Shown piece after piece: positions 10,968-23,884 of a stretch of 64,000 nucleotides of DNA. Position 1 is the first letter of the stretch, and each line of letters opens with the position of its first letter. The translations under genes were made by a program, and so were the position numbers. Origin of the DNA: Stictocephala bisonia (Eukaryota; Arthropoda; Insecta; Hemiptera; Membracidae); NCBI GenBank assembly GCA_035578905.1, contig JAQJVL010000030.1:373159-437158 (forward strand). Direction: 5' to 3'. Below the pieces are notes generated by a model. That model was not told the origin of the DNA, searched no databases, and worked only from the letters and a program-made list of their open reading frames with translations.

Positions 10968-13271
10968 AATAGTGCACATATCTAACTCGTCTCGTCAGCC
11001 GCAAAGTACTACGTGCTAAGTGTTCGTGCTGCTATACTGTGACACACGAATGAAATTTCCACCCTCAGTCACGCAACCCGTATGCTGTACTTTAACTGAA
11101 ACAACTATCCGCAACTATACAACACCTTTGATGACTACATTTGGTTTTAAAAGCCTCCAATGAACAGACAATGCCGAATGTGTTTATCAAACAAAGAAGC
11201 CATATCAAAGTAACGGTGATAAGTCCATCCGGTTGGCGAGAGCTGTATTTACGTCAAGTCGACGGTAAATACTATGTATCAGTAAAAATACTTTATTATT
11301 TGCTTATTGTTTAGTTAAATTTCCTTCAAACACGTAATCTAATGTGTAATTAAAGAAAGTCACATAGTCAACATTAAATATTTGCCTGGCTATTACAAAG
11401 GAAATCAATTTTATTCAAAATCTGCAAAAACATGGTTGTTTTTACCAATGCAACAGTTTAACGTTAGTAGTATCCATCTCCTTTCAGTGGTAAAAATGCG
11501 CACAGACAAATGCTCGATGAATGAGTGTATTCGTCCAGACTGCAACGCTTATTTGCTTATCAAGTCAAATTTTATTTGATCAGTTACCAAAATTAACAAA
11601 AAAAGATGTTGAAGTAGTCTTTGACCTTTAACTTACGGTAGTTAAACCTCAAACAAATATCAAAATTAATTTTGAAACCCAAAGAGCAATGTGGCCTTTA
11701 CTCGTATGGGACAACACCCTCCATCCACTACTAAAATATTGATAGTCCCGATTTTATAAACTGTTGAAAGTCGGCAATCCGACAGCTTGATCTGATACAA
11801 TCCAAACGTATGATCATAGTCAGTTTGAAATTATTTGATTTGTCAGTTTGGTCCCTGGGTGTCTTTCGAATTTTTCTTAAGGTGTCAATATTGTTCTACA
11901 ATCAATATGTTTGCCAAAATACGTTATTACAGAACATCACGTATTCCAATGAAGGTTTATATTATACTGTGTTACTAATTAATGCCTAACTATAGATGTA
12001 ATGTAGTTGCCTCCTTTTTTACTGAATGGTAAACATAATATTCATTAACGATTAATGTGTCTTAAGGAGTTATTTAATAGCCCACGTATATTCGGTTCTG
12101 ACTTCCTAAAATTCCCACACATATATGAAAAAAATGTAAATATTTTTCACTGAATCAATCTCGTAATAAATAAATAAAATAAAAATTAATTTTGAGACTG
12201 GACGAAAATAATGTCTCAAACCAAATTCGACTGAAGAAAATTTATGATAGGCATACAAAATTCATTGAGGGTTAATTTCACTGGTAAATATGTTTTTAAA
12301 ATGTGCAAGATGTGCAATTATTCGTGTGATGGCACAAAGCACTGAGACATTAGAAATAAAAGAGTTGGAGAAATGGTTGTATGAACGAACAATGAGAACC
12401 GATTTACAGCACCATGTGTGCAGCTCCGGATAATATGACCTACTTCGTGCTAATTGTTCATTTCATTATGGCCAAAGTAATGGTTTTATTCTATTGAGAA
12501 CCTTAATGGCCAGAATATCCATCCCAATTTCACGTTTAGTAAGGGCTAATAACTCCACTACCAGTAGCTACGGCCGTATCTCTCAACCAGTGGAATGATA
12601 TTACTGTTTGTATTAAATTTGTGTAAACAAAATTACAAGTAGTCAAATTTAATAGACAATTATTGTTTTCCCTTATCAACCGCAGTTACAGTATTGTCAA
12701 CCCATTTCAAAGTAACACATCCACAACACTGAATTATCGCCTATGTGTTTCAGAACTCTCTACCAATATTTAAAGGTATTGTTTATGGGTCAAGAGAAAA
12801 TCTAGTTTAGTTTAATTTTCTAAAGGGAAAGAAGAGCTCTGAGGCCATTCCTAGATTGCACTTCAACCTTGAGGTTTAATAAACCAAGAGCAAATCTAAA
12901 TATTATATTGAAAATGTCCTAAAGTCCCTATTCACTCATACGGGCGCCAATTTATTTTTCGTGTAGTATCTTTGGTTTCAGAAACTAAGTTATTATAATA
13001 ATTATCTTGATAATTAACGTATGAAAACATTTTTCAATCATCTCCAAAATCTCAAACCAAAATGGCACCCTTTTAAATTTTTTATAAGATTGGTAAAAAA
13101 AAATTGCTCTGTTGTTGGTTACAGTTCTGACTTATGCATGCAGATTCATCCTTTACGACAACGGTATCCTGTCAGAACTGCAATAAACACATTAGCAACA
13201 AAGGTTCCCAGCTTTAATCCTTGGGTACTTTGGCAAGGGTAGGTGTTTAAAACGAATCAACAACAGAAATA
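10968..13271. other. Unassigned sequence, 2.3 kb
   Basis: No supported gene or repeat. Open frames of 65-73 codons at 11382 and 13021 are in AT-rich DNA and show no domain-like pattern. Confidence 0.6.
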
Positions 13272-13470
13272 CTGCAGATCCGCCCTACTACACAGACTCA
13301 AAATAACGGCCGATATGCACAATCACAGCCGTGTGTTTCCGTCAAGACTGTAGCTAGGTATATCACCGATAGGCCGAGCTACCAAGCATGACTTATAACT
13401 GAGGAGCCTATTTCACGGGTCCTGACCACAGGTCCGCCCTAATACACAGACCCCAAACAGTTACGGAATT
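13272..13470. repeat. Degenerate direct repeat with about 157-bp spacing
   Basis: TCCGCCCTACTACACAGACT near 13278 recurs as TCCGCCCTAATACACAGACC near 13433, each followed by an AAA..A-CGG stretch. This may be a decayed two-copy tandem duplication. The sequence is unrelated to the 154-bp satellite. Confidence 0.65.
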
Positions 13471-14440
13471 ATTCATGTGTTAAAATGCGTAAGCATCTTT
13501 CGTCTAATGCACCATCAATCATACATAGCCTATATTTGCGTTAATATATTGAATACGCTATACGTTTGCTACTGCTATACGCGCACATCTCGTCAAATTA
13601 AATTGCTTTTTTTTAAGAAAAATTCTTTTTATTTTCCACAAATATCCATAACAGGATTAAGAACTACAAGCCAAATATACAGAGTGTTCGTGAACTCTCG
13701 TTAAATAAATTGCAGGTATGTTCCTTTGGTCAAGACAACAAAAAACACCATACAACCATAGGTCTAAAATGTCTAGGTTTCTGTCTGCCGGTCTGTATGC
13801 GTTTTTACAATGTTTTTATAACGCAAGATCTTTTTGAGTTAGAAACTTCAAATTTGTGCTTCATGTGTGTCGTAGTAGATAAAATGAATCTGTTTAGTAG
13901 CGGAATAAAAGAAGTTCAAATTTCCGAAGGACCAGGTAATAAACCAAAATAAAAATGTTGCAGAAAAATAAATGAGCTAGTGACACTGAGAATTCGTAGA
14001 GAATCGTACTTTAGACTCGTTTAAAAAATGGATAGAAATAATAATGTTAAGATCACTGACCAATGGTTAAAGGTGTGTCGGCGTGACTGATTGCTGATGG
14101 TAGAAGGGAGCGTGGCTGGAAAGTGCGAAGAGGTCCCCCAGGGAGAGCGTCAAAGATCTTGAAGTTATATTAGTCGCACGCTAACGAAAGTTTATATTAT
14201 TTATAAGGTCCAGAAGAACGCGGAAGCAGTTAAGTCGACCGCACTACGACACTTCCTCTGGAAGTAGATGTAACACAAGCACTGAAGTTAACCTGATTAA
14301 GGATTTAAAACAAATTTAGAATAAGAAACATTTAGATAGATGTAGTTACTGTTAGTACAAACAAAGAGGTGAAAAAAGATCATGTGGGCTATTAAGCGCA
14401 ATACAAAACAATGAGAGGTAGATCGGCAACAATAGTTATT
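13471..14440. other. Unassigned sequence
   Basis: Two short open frames (13477-13704 and 13710-13952) have no recognisable features. Nothing else seen. Confidence 0.55.
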
Positions 14441-14512
14441 GGCGTTGGCACGACCGAGTCTAAAGACGGACTGATTTTAATCTAGTCTCTACCCCAAGGG
14501 TACACAGCGTAG
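14441..14512 (+). mobile_element. Possible tRNA-Leu-like SINE head, decayed
   Basis: TTGGCACGACCGAGTCTAAA resembles a tRNA-Leu A-box region, and GGACTGATTTTAATCTAGTC can form an anticodon arm whose loop contains TAA. The B box is not preserved, so it is at most an old tRNA-derived SINE fragment. Confidence 0.3.
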
Positions 14513-14826
14513 CTTTCCTATTGGCTGTAAAGGATCGGGTGAGTTAACGTCACCAGTATTTAAATAGGTAATGCCCTCTCTCCCTGTTGCAAAATATGAT
14601 ACAAACATGGTGTTAATAAAATTAAAACAGTAAACTTAATGACTATATTTATATTAACTATAATTTATATTAATATTAAACATAATCTTTAACGTTTCTT
14701 TGCTGTAACTAAAGCAGTTTCAAGATGTCGTCCATTTAAAATGTTTAATGTCAAATTTCATGAAAACCGTTATGAATACAACAAATGTTGTCGAAAGGTA
14801 AAAAATGTATAGTTATACAAACAATA

Positions 14827-15382
14827 GTAGGTTAACTATTGGAATATTACATATTCAATTTATTAACAGTGTCTCACTCACACTACTTGTGTTGTTCGTT
14901 TCATTTCTTTTTGATTAACAGCTGAAGATTAATTAAATAAATAAAATAACTGCATTAGATTATCATTCTAACCTTCAAGGCCAGTAGTGTGGAGTGCTAA
15001 AATAGAATGTGAATAAAGCCATGGTTAAAACCATGGGGCTGAAATGGTTAACATTACTATACGAAAGATATAACCTCCTAAATATTACGAACACCAATAT
15101 TTACATTCCAACAGCTTTTAAAATGTTTAGGAAATTATTATTAATTTGAGCAGCTGTTATTTTTATATTTATTTTAATCTCCCACCATGTTATTCTTATG
15201 GCCGAAAAACGCTATTTGAGGGCCTCCAACGCTTGAGGGTGAAAATATTACGGAATTTAATACCTTATTGCACAAATACGAACAGAGGCAAATTCGTTGA
15301 CACCTTAACCTTAATTGCTCAAGAAGTAAGGAAGGGTTGCGTTGACAAAAAACGGCTTCACGTATTATATGTAAGAAAATTT
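14827..15382 (+). repeat. Dispersed repeat family, copy 1
   Basis: This block aligns by eye with 37160-38046 and 52800-53235. Shared landmarks in order are TAGGTTAACT, TCACATTACTTGCGTTG-like, CTGCATTAGATTA, GAATGTGAATAAAG, TTACATTCCAACAG, CATGTTATTCTTA, ACGAACAGAGGCAA and, with copy 2, GGCTTCACGTATTATAT. No copy has a meaningful ORF; open frames inside this one on either strand are incidental. The class is unknown, perhaps a nonautonomous element or LINE 3' region. Confidence 0.7.
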
Positions 15383-16232
15383 CATAAATTAACAACCTAA
15401 ACGTAATCCTTAGATTAAAACTAAACGTACTTAATTACTTTATATAGTGTATAAACCAATATCGTTTTGACCGTTGGCATCTGCTTTGTTACAAAACATT
15501 TCCCTTTCACTTGGGCTCATGACATAGACCAATGCAAGTTACTGATGTCTTTAAACTACATTTCATATTAAAATTAAAAATATATATACATACGTATACA
15601 TTTCACACATAATACCCCATTTACGCAACCACCGAATTTGGAATGGCCCAATCTGAGTTAACTTTCACAAGTACAGAGATGCTTAACGAAAACCATAATG
15701 AGGACAATACGTTAGGGAATGGTAATTAAAGGTTCAGTTTGAAGTAAGAATTATTTGGCTGGTTAAATATGAACAGTCAGTAAACTATTTCTGAATACAT
15801 ATGACCAACAAAAGAGAATGGTCTTTATCCCTCAGACTCACTTTATAAGAGAATCTCCATCCAAGCACATTCATTGTAGCGCAATAAAGTTTACTAAACA
15901 AAAAATTGTTTTTGTAGTATAACTTAAACAATAGGATCACACGTCTCGTGGGGGGGGGGATTGGATGGCCGGTTTGGGGCAATAGTTAATTGTTGAGGAA
16001 ATAATTAAAGCGTTTCTAAATAACATATTTTTGAAAGCCGTTTAAAAAGCTTCCATCAAAGCTGCAATATTTCCGGTTGACCACCTGATCGGCTTCCACC
16101 TGCTCAATATGTTCAACTGACACCTGGAATTCACTTGTCTCAACACAGAATCCTTTCTACGACTCCAGTCTGATTCACATCTCCCTCAGACTGGGAGGTA
16201 AACACTGGAGTCCAGCGACGTTCGTCAGACGG
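15383..16232. other. Unassigned sequence
   Basis: Holds a G9 run at about 15950-15959. The 16030-16230 part is less AT-rich than its surroundings but has no readable coding frame. Confidence 0.55.
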
Positions 16233-16261
16233 TCAAGGTCACCGGCCCGGGGTCAAAGGTC
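16233..16261 (+). promoter_or_regulatory. Possible nuclear-receptor binding pair
   Basis: TCAAGGTCA (16233-16241) matches the extended half-site used by FTZ-F1/ERR-type receptors, and GGGGTCAAAGGTC (16249-16261) matches a DR1 element used by HNF4/USP-type receptors. They are eight bases apart in a locally GC-richer block. Such short motifs can occur by chance. Confidence 0.25.
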
Positions 16262-17891
16262 TTCTGCCGTAGCGGTCCTCTAGAGCTAAACACCGCCTGG
16301 TAACAACATTCACAGTTTATTGACCTCTCGGTTATGGACAATGTTCCTTTGTCTTCATACAGCACTGCCTCTCTCCATCATAACATCTTTTTTCTGCTCA
16401 TCCTTTGCGTGAATAATTTCCAAATCAACGTCGCCCTTTTTTGTACGACACACCATTCTCACTTTTGGACTTCCGACCTTCCTTCCTCTTCGTCATCCTT
16501 GAATCACTTGAAATAAACTTAGTATGAAGTTATAGGAGTGATCAATTTTATCATCAACTTCACGCGTCACTATAGAGAAAAATTAAATTTTCTTCCACTC
16601 CACTGAACTATATAAATATCCATACTAACTCGACAAACATGCAGCCCACTATGGATGAGACCTTTGTTTATTTCTTCGCTGTGGTGAATTCCATTGAGGA
16701 ATTTTAAAACGGAAGACATTAGTAATATATACTGTAGTTCAATGACTGTCTATGAAAAAATGACCAACTCACGTACTTCTCCTAGTACTTGTGTATTTAT
16801 AGGCTACATGAAACTTATTAATGGTAAACTAAAAATTGTTACAGTAACGAAAGGTAAACCCATTATAGAACTTATCTAAAATGAATTACTAATATGTTCG
16901 TTTTTCGGTCAAGTAAAAGCGTCGTGTGAGAAAGATTATACTGTGTTAATGACATTCTCAGTTCAGAGTGTATTTACCCCCAGTTTTACCAACTCCTCTC
17001 ATACATGTCTCTACATGTACTCACCTCATCCATACTTAAGAAAGAGTTTCGTATAACAAATGGTAACTTAGTCTGCACTAAGCGGAGGCCATCTAAGCAC
17101 GATGCACTTTCCATTTGTTATGCTAAATATTAAGCGTGTTAGATCGCCATCAAATAGTTTTTATGTGGTTCTCTGCATTCCCATAGCTATTGTGGGGGAA
17201 CTTATGCTAAGCCAAACGTCTTCATTCATTACAGATTTAAGGATTACATGTTTCACTGTGGCTTATGGTTACGTTTAAAGGTGGGTCCAGAATCATTACT
17301 AGCCCATAATTTCAGCGTTGATTATATATACAAATAAAATAAACTCATTAAGTATTGCATTGAGAATAATCTGACAAAAATTGCAATACCAAACAAATAA
17401 ATGAAATGGTGCCATCAACCAATATTTTGACACACTTTTCTTAAATGCCAGTTTAGTTCATTTAGATAGTGTCAACATTTAAATACTGTAATAAATGTAC
17501 AACTTAAAACTAAGGACTCAGACGAAGTGAGTTGTCTACGCTTTCTAAATAATAAATAATTAGTTGAGTATTAAAAACTAAAGAATAAGACAAAAATACG
17601 AATTTAATGTATTATTATTAAAACACCAACTTCAAGATACGAACGATCAGAGTACAAAGATAGTGATGATTGTGGACGAACGCATTTAGTCTTTGTTGCC
17701 AACTAACTTCGTCTTCAATAGTGTAGTTTACAATGACAAGTAAACAGCTCGGAATCATCAGCTGCCACCTTTTTAAAGTCCTTTTATTCAGACAGACAGA
17801 TATGCAAACTAACTTAGGTTACGAGGTTGAGAATGCTGGCTGTTGGATTTTGCAGTTGGGCGGTGATCGGTTCCCATATTAAGTGTGCGAA
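16262..17891. other. Unassigned sequence
   Basis: No supported gene. Two short open frames at 16334 and 16694 have no recognised features. Confidence 0.55.
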
Positions 17892-19389
17892 ACGACCTAC
17901 ACGTCGGTGTCACACATAAATACGGACCCGCTCCTATAATCGCCTCCGCGGGCATCGTGTCGGTCAGTCGCCTCCTCGCCTTGACGTCTGTACGGTCATC
18001 CCTAGGTGACAGCGACTAACGTCTACACAAGTACAACACTGCCTACTGCACCTAACGTCGGTGTCACACACAAATACAGGTCCACTAATATAATCGCCCC
18101 CACAGGCATCGTGTCGGTCAGTCGCCTCCTGGCCTTGACGTCTGTACGGTCATCCCTAGGTGACAGCGACTAAAGTCTACACAAGTACAACACTGCCTAC
18201 TGCACCTAACGTCAGTGTCACACACAAATACAGGTCCAATAATATAATCGCCCCCACAGGCATCGTGTCGGTCAGTCGCCTCCTGGCCTTGACGTCTGTA
18301 CCGTCATCCCTAGGTGACAGCGACTAACGTCTACACAAGTACCACACTGCCTACTGCACCTAACGTCGCCTAGGTGACAGCGACTAACGTCCACACAAGT
18401 ACCACACTGCCTACTGCACCTAACGTCGGTGTCACACACAAATACAGGTCCACTAATATAATTGCCCCCACGGGCATCGTGTCGGTCAGTCGCCTCCTGG
18501 CCTTGACGTCTGTACCGTCATCCCTAGGTGATAGCCACTAACGTCCACACAAGTACCACACTGCCTACTGCACCTAACGTTGGTGTCACACATAAATACA
18601 GGCCCACTCCTATAATCGCCCCCACACGCATCATGTCGGTCAGTCGCCTCCTGGCCTTGACGTCTGTACCGTCATCCCTAGGTGATAGCCACTAACGTCC
18701 ACACAAGTACCACACTGCCTACTGTACCTAACGTTGGTGCCACAGACAAATACAGGCCCGCTCCTATAATCGCCCCCCACGGGCATCGTGTCGGTCAGTC
18801 GCCTCCTGGCCTTGACGTCTGTACCGTCATCCCTAGGTGATAGCCACTAACGTCCACACAAGTACCACACTGCCTACTGTACCTAACGTTGGTGTCACAC
18901 ATAAATACAGGTCCACTCCTATAATCGCCCCCACAGGCATCGTGACGGTCAGTCGCCTCCTGGCCTTGACGTCTGTACCGTCATCCCTAGGTGATAGCCA
19001 CTAACGTCCACACAAGTACCACACTGCCTACTGCACCTAACGTTGGTGTCACACACAAATACAGGCCCACTCCTATAATCGCCCCCACGGGCATTGTGTC
19101 GGTCAGTCGCCTCCTGGCCTTGACGTTTGTACCGTCATCCCTAGGTGATAGCCACTAACGTCCACACAAGTACCACACTGCCTACTGCATCTAACATTGG
19201 TGTCACACATAAATACAGGCCCACTCCTACAATCGCCCCCACAGGCATCGTGTCGGTCAGTCGCCTTCTGGCCTTGACGTCTGTACCGTCATCCCTAGGT
19301 GACAGCGACTAACGTCCACACAAGTACCACACTGCCTACTGCACCTAACGTCGGTGTCACACACAAATACAGGCCCGCTTCTATAATCG
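17892..19389. repeat. 154-bp tandem satellite, nine-plus copies
   Basis: The landmark GGCATCGTGTCGGTCAGTCG recurs at 17951, 18105, 18259, 18473, 18627, 18782, 18936, 19090 and 19244, with a few substitutions. Spacing is 154-155 bases, except one interval of 214 caused by an extra 60-base partial duplication at about 18363-18425. Early units carry GACAGCGACTAACGTCTACA, later units GATAGCCACTAACGTCCACA, and the last returns to GACAGCGAC. The unit is GC-richer than its flanks. No ORF runs through it. The array ends abruptly at about 19389. Confidence 0.97.
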
Positions 19390-21934
19390 TGGTAAAAATG
19401 TTATCTAGAGTTTTCAAAAACTTGTTATTTATATTGACTATGATCCTTTCATAGTTTTCCACAGACCCTTTAGTTTTAAGTGTACCAGCAATGGGGGCTA
19501 ATAATTAATTACCCTTAAAGTAGGTAATGACGTATTTTGAAAATAAGTAAGCGGGTTAAATGGTCGGAACGTAATTGCACTGCGAGAGTCAAGGTTTTGA
19601 AAACAAACTGACCCAACAACCGAGATAACAATTAAAAGTTGTAATGGAATTGCATCGGTCAGACTGGCAGTGGGTGGTAAACAGTTCGGTTGAAATTGGC
19701 ATCCAATCCAAATATTACCACCTGCAAATGAAGCTTGCATATTCAACAATCACTTGACGGCTGCCTCTTTGTGCTATATTCACAACGATTACTTTTATAC
19801 TTGTACTTTCATAATAACAACTTTACTATGTGTAATATAAGAATTGTTTTTAAGTGAGTTGTTGTTTGTTATCGTGTATTAGTATCGAGTAGTATATTTA
19901 TATTTGTATTTTTTCCATCAATACAAATGATTAAATTTTTCTTTTAAACGCTCATACTCAAATGACTTGGTTGGGTTTCATGTGGAAGTTTTGATTTTTA
20001 TGTTATAACTAATTTAACATTATTGAGTATTTCGTCATCACTGAATTACAGTAAACAATTAACCTAAACGTGTTCAACTATATTTATAATTATTGGGGCA
20101 GAAGAGATCACCAAGGTCATTTTAAATACTTTATGTTACGTTCAAAACTGTAATGTAATTTACAAATGTATATTCCTCAATACAATGTGTTTTCAAATAT
20201 TATTATTTTTTTTATGAATTTGTCTATTCATTAACTTGATGAATTTGTGAGCAATGTTTGACTTTGACAGTGTTGACCACATTTAGTTTGACTTTGCCAA
20301 AACTAGAGGATACATTTCAATTCATAAGGATAATTACTTAAATATAAATCCAATTTAAATGCGGTAAGTCAATCAATATTAAACAGGTTTATATTTCCCA
20401 TAACACTTGGTTTTTATCTCCGGTAAATTAAATGTTTCTGCTTCGATGCTATTTTGGTACATAATTACCCAGTTTTTGTTTATATTCTCTTCCGGTTTCA
20501 GTTATAGGTTGGAGAACATTTGTTTGCTTCAAGGATATGGCAAAACGGGTATTTTTGGGGTTCGTAAGAAAAATGATAAAAAAAACAAAGACGCGAGGTA
20601 AATTTTAATTTTTAATCTGGTTAATCTTTTCTGAAAATTTCAAGTTTTGTCACTCGTCACGATGTACTTTACTTCGTCAGTGAGTGCGCTTGATTGCGTC
20701 CAGTTTTATTAAAGCAGATTCACAGATCTAGAAATACTTATGTTTTGTTTATTTTTACAATAATTCAAGGGTGTTCATACAGGCTCCTAGCTGAGTACTC
20801 CAAGGGATTTAGTTCTGGATTTCATCGCAACTGCCGCAAGGAGTAGCAAAGGGCATTCCTCACTAACACACAAACAACGTGTGCCCCTCCACTCTCTCAC
20901 ACTCACTGAACTCATCTGCCTCGCTCAACAAATTAAACAAAAGTACACAACTCCCTCATCCATAGTAAACTATAGCAAAGAAGTTTTTTTAATATTATTA
21001 GTCTACAGATTCAGCCAAAGATAGTTGTACACATTTCAAAATCAGTACAGATGTCGTTTATAGAAAAATAAATTGGTTACACTTATGTAAAAACTATTTT
21101 CTTTTTTTACAACCCACTAGGTTGGTTAGTACGATTTGGCTACTGAATTCTTAAAATATATCGCAACAGTTTCTTAATGAGTTATGTACATAAAAATGCC
21201 AACTTATCCACTTTAGGTAGTTGGCATCTCCACAGACAAATGTTTTTCAATTTATTTCTAAACACATTTATTACTAATAAGAAGACGAACAATTTTATTA
21301 TTTTTATACAAAAAATAATTGTCTCAGCACTTATAATGGAATGTACGTCAATTATGCATTAAATGTACAAACAAAATTAAAGAAAAACATAGTTTGAAAC
21401 AAAAATACACAATATTTCTCCATTAGGATGGAAAAAGACATAAAAAACTTGTTAAATGCCGCATAAACTAAATTTTCACTATCATTATGAAAATACAGTT
21501 TAAAATATATTTTAATTCAGATAAAAACATAAAAATAGTACCCACATTGCCTACAGTACGTAGGCTCTTGAATAACAATCCAAATCAAACAATTACGTAA
21601 CTAATATTATCTAGTTTCAATCTAAATTTGTTTATTGCAATATCAATATAATCATAAAACAATCACTACTGTTGAGACACAGATATTAAACATTCAAATA
21701 TTACACTCTAATCTCGTATTAATACAACAGCAATATCATCGAATAATTTAATACCGCACAGAGAATATTCAGTATTGTTGTGCAAATAATAAATCCACTT
21801 CCAATCGTACTCAGATGACTTGATAAATAATAATCCAATTTTTCACCAAGTAATCATGATTAAAGCAGTGCTCTGTTATTTTAATTAACTGTGAGATTAC
21901 TCCACACGTTGACAATGCACTATGCGACTGTTTG
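19390..21934. other. Unassigned sequence, 2.5 kb
   Basis: No supported gene. The minus-strand frame at 19498-19749 is open but has no domain-like pattern or splice context. Confidence 0.55.
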
Positions 21935-22037
21935 TTACAATTCATTTACTTTGGGTAAATGAATTGTAAAGTAATCATTATATAGGTAATTACCTAAGTG
22001 TACTTTGTCATTTAATTTCCCACTTAGGTAATTATAT
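21935..22037. repeat. Two adjacent hairpins
   Basis: First: TTACAATTCATTTA and its exact reverse complement around a 7-base loop (21935-21969). Second: a TATATAGGTAATTACCTAAG arm faces CTTAGGTAATTATATA across about 25 bases (21979-22037). Both are AT-rich and could be foldback or MITE debris. Confidence 0.75.
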
Positions 22038-22236
22038 AGAACAGGGCCCTTTCAAATTGTTGGACTGAAACTTTTTTATATTAGATACATAACTTACAAT
22101 CAAGAATATGGGCTTTTTCCACCCGTAAAGCCAAAAAAATTACGAAAAATAGAAAAAACGGAAACATTTTTTTCTTCAGCCCAAGATTCGACTAGACCTA
22201 AGATTCAATATAATTACCTAGTTCTATAATTATAAT

Positions 22237-22515
22237 GTTAGGTTTGGTTAGGTTAGGTAAACCTATGAACTTTGAAGGGTTTTAACCAACAAAGCAACAA
22301 ACTAATTCTACCTTAATAATAGCTAATTCTAACATAATGTAACCAAACCTAACTAAACCTATCATAACCTAACCAAACATAACATAACATAGGTGGTAGA
22401 GAGGACTGTGTAGTCCTAACGTCGCTTTTAAAAAAAGTAGTAATTTCATTTCATAACCTAACCTATCAATACTCAATCTAATCCTATCCTAACGGAACGT
22501 AACCTAACTGAAATC
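22237..22515. repeat. Interstitial TTAGG-like motifs
   Basis: GGTTTGGTTAGGTTAGG (about 22241-22257) faces several AACCTAACC-type motifs on the other strand (about 22340-22378, 22452-22463 and 22500-22508). TTAGG is the usual insect telomere repeat. Here the motifs are sparse and inverted, so this may equally be a decayed element rich in such words. Confidence 0.4.
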
Positions 22516-23503
22516 GGCACATTTCCGGTACTAATGTATTTAATAATGATTCGATTATAAAAACCTTGAGATATTTGTGATTAGTGGGAAATTCCGCACA
22601 ATTTGAGTACCCACATCGCTATATTTAAGGACAAAAATTTTTCCCCGTTTTTCCTCATTTTCGTGATATCTTCCGATGAGATTTTCTGACGCGCCTTACT
22701 TATTTTATATTTTCACTGTGCTCATTATTTCTTATTTCGAATTATGCTATTCCAGAAATTGTTTGTAAATAAAACTGGTCTGGGAAGGGTTCATTTGGTT
22801 AACCCGAATTCGATCACTACCTATAATATTTGTACATTTTGTACTTATTTTGTAATACATTTTTGTTCTGTAACATTTACTTGTGATATTGTATTTCTAT
22901 CAACACTTACTCTTTGCTGATTATGACATTATAAATATAATTAAAATTCCTCTATTTCGTACTTAAAGGATGTTTCAAAAACTATAGTTTACAATCTTAA
23001 AAAAAATCTTCACAAAATAATATATTTAATAAACAATAAAAAATTGTTAATTACCAAGATGGAACTTGTTAAGTTTTGTACGAAATGTTCAATTAAATCA
23101 TTACAGAAATACGATATTGATGAATAGTTGGTATATTAAAAACTTCGGGATCAAATTTAATAACCTGTTTCCATATCCGTCGGTTTCTGGCACGTAATTT
23201 GGAACAATCTGAAGAACAAACAAAATAAAAAAATTTTTCAAATGTATTTCGTAATCAAAATTATTCGTGCATTTTGAACACTTATTGAAATTCAACTGCA
23301 TCATTCATAAATTAAATTAAATTACTAAACAAGTTTTAAACAATTAACTGTAAAAAGATCTAAAAAGGAACTAAATATATAAAAATGTAGTCTAGTAGTT
23401 GTATCGTTTTAACTGTTGCTTAGATAGGAAAAACATAACATTTTGTACATCGAGTAAAAGGCAATATTTATAACAATTACTTCAAGCACATTTCATAAAA
23501 CCA
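22516..23503. other. Unassigned AT-rich sequence
   Basis: No supported feature before the tRNA duplication. Confidence 0.6.
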
Positions 23504-23514
23504 ATAAAATTAAT

Positions 23515-23568
23515 GGGCCTGTCCGGGATTTGAACCCGGGACCTCTCGCACCCGAAGCGAGAATCATA
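23515..23568 (-). pseudogene. Truncated tRNA-Pro copy made by tandem duplication
   Basis: This 54-base segment is identical to the 3' part of the adjacent tRNA-Pro gene, from the end of the D arm through the anticodon arm, T arm and 3' acceptor strand. It lacks the 5' acceptor strand and the A box, so it cannot fold or be transcribed as a tRNA on its own. It arose from a 62-bp tandem duplication. ATA is present at all three junctions (23504, 23566, 23628), consistent with microhomology or slippage. It keeps its own downstream TTTT on the minus strand (23506-23509). Confidence 0.95.
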
Positions 23569-23576
23569 AAATTAAT
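23569..23576 (-). terminator. Pol III terminator of tRNA-Pro
   Basis: On the minus strand TTTT occurs a few bases past the tRNA 3' end (plus-strand AAAA at 23568-23571). It should stop transcription before the truncated copy. The run is only four Ts, so some readthrough is possible. Confidence 0.6.
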
Positions 23577-23648
23577 GGGCCTGTCCGGGATTTGAACCCG
23601 GGACCTCTCGCACCCGAAGCGAGAATCATACCCCTAGACCAACAGGCC
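23577..23648 (-). tRNA. tRNA-Pro (anticodon CGG)
   Basis: A 72-base cytosolic tRNA on the minus strand. The 5' acceptor strand GGCCTGT pairs with ACAGGCC, and the discriminator base is C, as expected for eukaryotic tRNA-Pro. The anticodon arm is CTCGC, loop TTCGGGT with CGG as anticodon, then GCGAG. The T arm is CCGGG, TTCAAAT, CCCGG. The A-box region (TTGGTCTAGGGGTAT) and B box (GGTTCAAATCC) are intact, no intron is present, and CCA is not encoded. The body is that of a typical animal tRNA-Pro, with a fully paired acceptor stem. A Pol III stop follows, then a truncated tandem copy. It should be functional. Confidence 0.97.
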
Positions 23649-23884
23649 ATGTCAAATTAGAATGGATGTCGCGAACGTACGATCAGAGTTAGAGTCGACC
23701 TTAAGTGAAATGTAACATTTATGTTAAACTAACTAATGTAATAATTCAAGGTTTAAGTAAAGGAAATAACTTACTTAAAGCTGTCCCCAGTGGACAGGTT
23801 GAGTTGCAGAAATTACTGTTTGAATGGAAACGAGTTACGTGTGAGTGATTTAGACGGATAAATTGTTGAATCAAATAATTTTTA

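Noticed and set aside
19498..19749. 83-codon minus-strand open frame
   Set aside because: Hydrophobic and plausible-looking but no homology pattern, no start context and no splice signals.
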